This document shows, piece by piece, positions 62,001 to 64,000 of a DNA stretch of 64,000 nucleotides. A program made the position numbers and the translations under genes. The notes beneath the pieces are model-generated. The model was given only the letters and a program-made list of their open reading frames with translations. It was not told where the DNA came from and searched no databases. The first letter of the stretch is position 1. Every line of letters starts with the position of its first letter. This DNA comes from Gammaproteobacteria bacterium. GTDB taxonomy: Bacteria > Pseudomonadota > Gammaproteobacteria > Ga0077536. The stretch is from the NCBI GenBank assembly GCA_016209015.1, contig JACQWY010000035.1, positions 1 to 64,000 on the forward strand, written 5' to 3'.

Positions 62001-64000
62001 TCCTGGTAGTCGTTGATGCCGTCGCCGTCGGTGTCGACGTGCGCGGCGACGATCGCCTTCGTCGACCCTGTGGTCTGGCCCTGATAGGAGATTTCGCCTA
62101 TGCCACGGCTGTACACCGTAGTTCCGGTGATACTCGTTGCGCCCAACGTGGCGATGTTGAGAATACCGGTCGTCACGTCCGTCACCGTCTGGAAGTCACC
62201 GAAAGGTGTTCCGTAGGTGGAGAACCCCTGAAACGTCGTCGTATAAGTCATGGTCGCGGAATAGGTCTGCGTCTTTCCATTGCGCGTTATCTTGACCAGC
62301 GCACCGGACACCGAGGAGAACGATCCGCTGGCGGCGAACTGCGCCGGTAGCTCGGTTATGGGAGGCACATAGAGAATTTCCATCGGTATTCCGCCCGCAC
62401 TCGTCCCGATGGTCTTGTAGCCCATAGTCCCGGTCGAAGTGCTCCCGTAGTAACCGACCTCGCCATCGTCCCGCAGGACAGGCGTGACGGTCGAGCCGTT
62501 GAGCGAGATCGGGGGCTGCACTGAATAAGTCCGGACGACGCCGGCACCGACGTTGTAAGACCAAGTCGCACCGGCAGGAAACGGGGCATAATCTTCTGCG
62601 CGCAACACGGCCCTGGCGGGATCGATGAGACCGAGATCCTTGCGCACGGCCTTGTCGGCCGACAGGAATGTTTCGGTCGTCAGCCGCGTGCCGGGATTGA
62701 AGTCGCTGTCGTTGTAACCGTTCACGGCTCGTGGGCTTATCCCGGGGCTGCCGCTGAATCCGGCCGGCGTGGCAATCGGAAAGTACACGCCGTAGTTGTG
62801 TCCTTCGGGAACCTCCAGAACGTAGTTGCCCGAGGCATCCGTCTGCACGTATTGGGAAGTGAGAAAGCCATTCAAAGTGGCCTGCAATTGGGCGTTGGCG
62901 ACACCGGGTTCGTCACCATCCTGGACGCCGTCGCCGTTCAAGTCGTTCCACACGCGACCTCGAATCGTCGCAGTGCGATTGAGCATGAACCCGGCATTCG
63001 CCGTGGCCTGGGCACCATTCGCGTCGGGCGAGCTGAATCGTTCGGTGGTCAGGGAATAAGTCGATATGTCACTGTCAATGGTGCGGTCGCTACCGACGTT
63101 CATGTCCGTCGGTTTGTAGGTCGCTCCCGGCGAATCGAAGCGCACCTGATAGAGGCCAGCCGGATAGTCGAACGCGTACCGACCGCTGGCGTCGGTGATT
63201 GTCGTTGCAATCACCGCGAAGTTCCTGAGAAGGCTGACGGTAATGCCCTCAAGCCCCTGATCTCCCGCATCCCGTATGCCGTTACGATTCAAATCCAGAA
63301 ACACGAAGCCCGCCGCACCGCCGGGCAGAGCGACGAGACCACCGTCATGACCCGTCACATCGGCGCCTGCGCCGGGCAAGTCGACGGTGGTCGTCCACGT
63401 CGCAGGGTCGAAGTCACTGTCGATACCGGGATTGTTTCCAGCGTGCGATGAGGTCGCGCGATACGCAAACATTCCATCTTGATTGGTGCTCAGACCAGGA
63501 ACGATCCGTAGCGTGTAGTGGCCAGCGGGTGCTTCGATCGCATAGTTGCCGTTCGCGTCGGATTGCCCGCTCCGCGGCGCGGCGATGCCGTCGTCGAGTT
63601 GCAGCGCGATACCCGCAACGCCCGGCTCGCCGCTGTCGCGGATGCCATTACGATTCAGGTCGTTCCACACGACACCCTTCACCGTGTTCGAATCGTTATA
63701 AAAGCCAGCGTCGATGTTCGCGGTGAGGGAGCCGGCAGCAAGGAAAGCTGCGTCGGTGACGCCCGTGCCACGGGCAGGTCCGGGTTTCATGTCGTTGTCG
63801 AGAGTCGGATCGCCGGTCTTGAAGAGCGTCGAGACGTAGCGTTCCGGAGCACTCACCAGCAGGCTGTGCATCCCCGGCGAATAGGTGATGCTGTAGTTGC
63901 CTTCAGCGTCCGTGCGTGTCGCCGGCACGAATTGCGGATAAGCGGGAGTTTCACGCAGTTCCACTCTGGCGCCACTGATCGGCAATTCTCCGGGCTCACG
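59060..64000 (-). CDS. Giant surface protein: SdrB-like, TSP3 and FG-GAP repeats (5'-partial)
   Basis: At least 1646 residues; the open frame continues past the window edge, so the N-terminus and signal are missing. The ORF-track start at 63985 is a TTG inside the gene. In order: about four SdrD-B/Cna-B-like domains (VKGVVWNDLNRNGIRDSGEP, FVFLDLNRNGIRDAGDQ, IRGRVWNDLNGDGVQDGDEP), a beta-rich region (about residues 460-650), then TSP3-type calcium repeats (DTDGDGINDYQDNCP, DSDGDGIGNACDPD). An FG-GAP/VCBS-like block follows (DLDGDGKDELVFGYGPGSGGW), then a second TSP3 stretch and a second FG-GAP block. No sorting tail or anchor is seen at the C-terminus. Probably secreted and calcium-stabilised, perhaps an adhesin. 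Confidence 0.85.
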   Translation of the reverse strand, partial: REPGELPISGARVELRETPAYPQFVPATRTDAEGNYSITYSPGMHSLLVSAPERYVSTLFKTGDPTLDNDMKPGPARGTGVTDAAFLAAGSLTANIDAGFYNDSNTVKGVVWNDLNRNGIRDSGEPGVAGIALQLDDGIAAPRSGQSDANGNYAIEAPAGHYTLRIVPGLSTNQDGMFAYRATSSHAGNNPGIDSDFDPATWTTTVDLPGAGADVTGHDGGLVALPGGAAGFVFLDLNRNGIRDAGDQGLEGITVSLLRNFAVIATTITDASGRYAFDYPAGLYQVRFDSPGATYKPTDMNVGSDRTIDSDISTYSLTTERFSSPDANGAQATANAGFMLNRTATIRGRVWNDLNGDGVQDGDEPGVANAQLQATLNGFLTSQYVQTDASGNYVLEVPEGHNYGVYFPIATPAGFSGSPGISPRAVNGYNDSDFNPGTRLTTETFLSADKAVRKDLGLIDPARAVLRAEDYAPFPAGATWSYNVGAGVVRTYSVQPPISLNGSTVTPVLRDDGEVGYYGSTSTGTMGYKTIGTSAGGIPMEILYVPPITELPAQFAASGSFSSVSGALVKITRNGKTQTYSATMTYTTTFQGFSTYGTPFGDFQTVTDVTTGILNIATLGATSITGTTVYSRGIGEISYQGQTTGSTKAIVAAHVDTDGDGINDYQDNCPKIANANQSDTDGDGAGDVCDLDRDDDNVLDTADNCPLVANADQADSDGDGIGNACDPDADNDGMPDVYEQAHGLNPNDAADATADNDADGVSNFVEYLAGTDPASNASVPTVKSLVLLGSGAGGQGRSPVLNPLELVANGASTKTFDITVDVSTNADLAGYTVDQRAVHPAWCDVDGDGRKELVLGFGKGSKGWIEVRDDAAAGYAHLAWLQAPNWAPYYAANGESFPACGDLDGDGKDELVFGYGPGSGGWVWVVDDAAHNYAPLATPIGGGWLRGTYGSYNTANGASYPAVGDLDGDGRAEIVLGGGKGRGGWLQAIDDAVAGFGFMATRDTLGWIPAGTASYDTADGSVWPATCDLSGDGKAEIVAGTGAGVQILDPANANAGSSIAPVAGSWLATPIADAANYKETHPACGNLYGDAKAELVVGSGGTVVDGRIDVYAIAGTQLTKLVTTTASGAGTWAGEWPAIGGELPVDTDGDGVPDAVDAFPNDPSESLDTDHDGVGDNADTDDDNDGMSDVYELAHGLDPKSADGRNGAGGDFDGDDLTNAQEQTLGTAPELADTDGDGMTDGWENAHGLNPLANDANLDSDGDGATNLEEFRGNSDPQNAVSKPFAPPLVAIGTGAGGNGVVEVRSADPASTAKVTVTLDVASNPDLANYAVGARETRPAFCDVDGDGAKELVIGLGKGGRGWLEVKASAQQGFAHLRWIRPGAWDSYYIANGETFPACGDVDGDGREEIVVGFGTGGGGWSYVFDDASANYAPMATPQGSGWLWRQWATYNAANGEIHPAVGDLDGDGKAEIVLGGAAGNAGWVMIFDDAGNGFGQVPTNYGGGWARGEWAWYAAVNGTVWPAVCDRGDDANQLVLGYGPQSQGWMTALDPNTAYRASTRTPSGTAWFQASDAAYNQANGETRLSCGRNRGVIDGQLAIGRGAGGAGKVEMGRASNAPATTGIIQATNVGNGNTWTAYDTGPVSH

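Noticed and set aside
59510-62350. 946-residue plus-strand ORF
   Set aside because: Antisense of the repeat-rich surface protein; the periodic V-A-V-E-I pattern simply mirrors the DGDG repeats on the other strand.

Overview
The window is from a high-GC Gram-negative bacterium, most likely a beta- or gammaproteobacterium. The evidence is an outer-membrane polysaccharide export machinery, an exosortase with a VPLPA/PEP-CTERM-type cargo, a Tat-exported molybdoenzyme with a c-type cytochrome, MCP and two-component proteins, and many short GC-rich palindromic repeats between genes. No rRNA, tRNA or CRISPR array was recognised. Genus-level placement is not supported by what I can see.

Layout. (1) 1-3.2 kb: REP-like repeats, a GIY-YIG protein, a secreted protein with a VPLPA-CTERM-type sorting tail (minus strand, strong terminator), and a MntA/HepT-type toxin-antitoxin pair. 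(2) 3.35-33.2 kb: an exopolysaccharide/exosortase locus, all on the plus strand. It holds manC, a decayed IS630 transposase, GT4 and O-acetyltransferase genes, a beta-helix protein, wza-like export, a beta-barrel, a Wzz-like co-polymerase, a separate tyrosine kinase, an XrtA-type ATPase, wecB, a flippase, a pyruvyltransferase-like gene, a polymerase, GT2, a GH56-like glycosidase, a WcaF-type acetyltransferase, GT4, an exosortase-EpsI fusion, a WecA-like initiating transferase, gmd, fcl and the TPR lipoprotein prsT. The middle (about 5.8-25.6 kb) is visibly more AT-rich than both flanks, as expected for an exchanged serotype cassette. The left edge carries the IS630 remnant, and the right edge appears to fall inside the exosortase gene. 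(3) 33.8-40 kb: housekeeping and signalling genes (Kef-type antiporter, Rcp1-like response regulator, L-serine dehydratase, MCP). (4) 40.8-50.8 kb, minus strand: a seven-gene operon ending in a clear terminator. Its first five genes match acetophenone carboxylase subunits (Apc1-5) in order, size and family. It continues with a CobW/G3E GTPase and a thiolase. (5) 51.0-53.3 kb: a divergent PAS histidine kinase/LuxR-type regulator pair, followed by a SoxC-like sulfite dehydrogenase and a cytochrome c. (6) 55.3-64 kb: an LtaS/OpgB-like phosphoglycerol transferase, a VOC protein, a universal stress protein, and a giant calcium-repeat surface protein cut by the right window edge.

How the genes work together. 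ManC, Gmd and Fcl would supply GDP-mannose and GDP-fucose. WecB would supply UDP-ManNAc, and the WecA-like enzyme would start the lipid-linked unit. The GTs, acetyltransferases and pyruvyltransferase would build and decorate it, the flippase and polymerase would move and polymerise it, and the Wza/Wzz/kinase set would export it. The exosortase would process VPLPA-tailed proteins such as the one at 1.4-2.0 kb. Separately, the ketone-carboxylase operon would carboxylate a ketone to a beta-keto acid. After CoA activation by a ligase not found here, the thiolase could cleave it. The divergent two-component system is the obvious candidate regulator.
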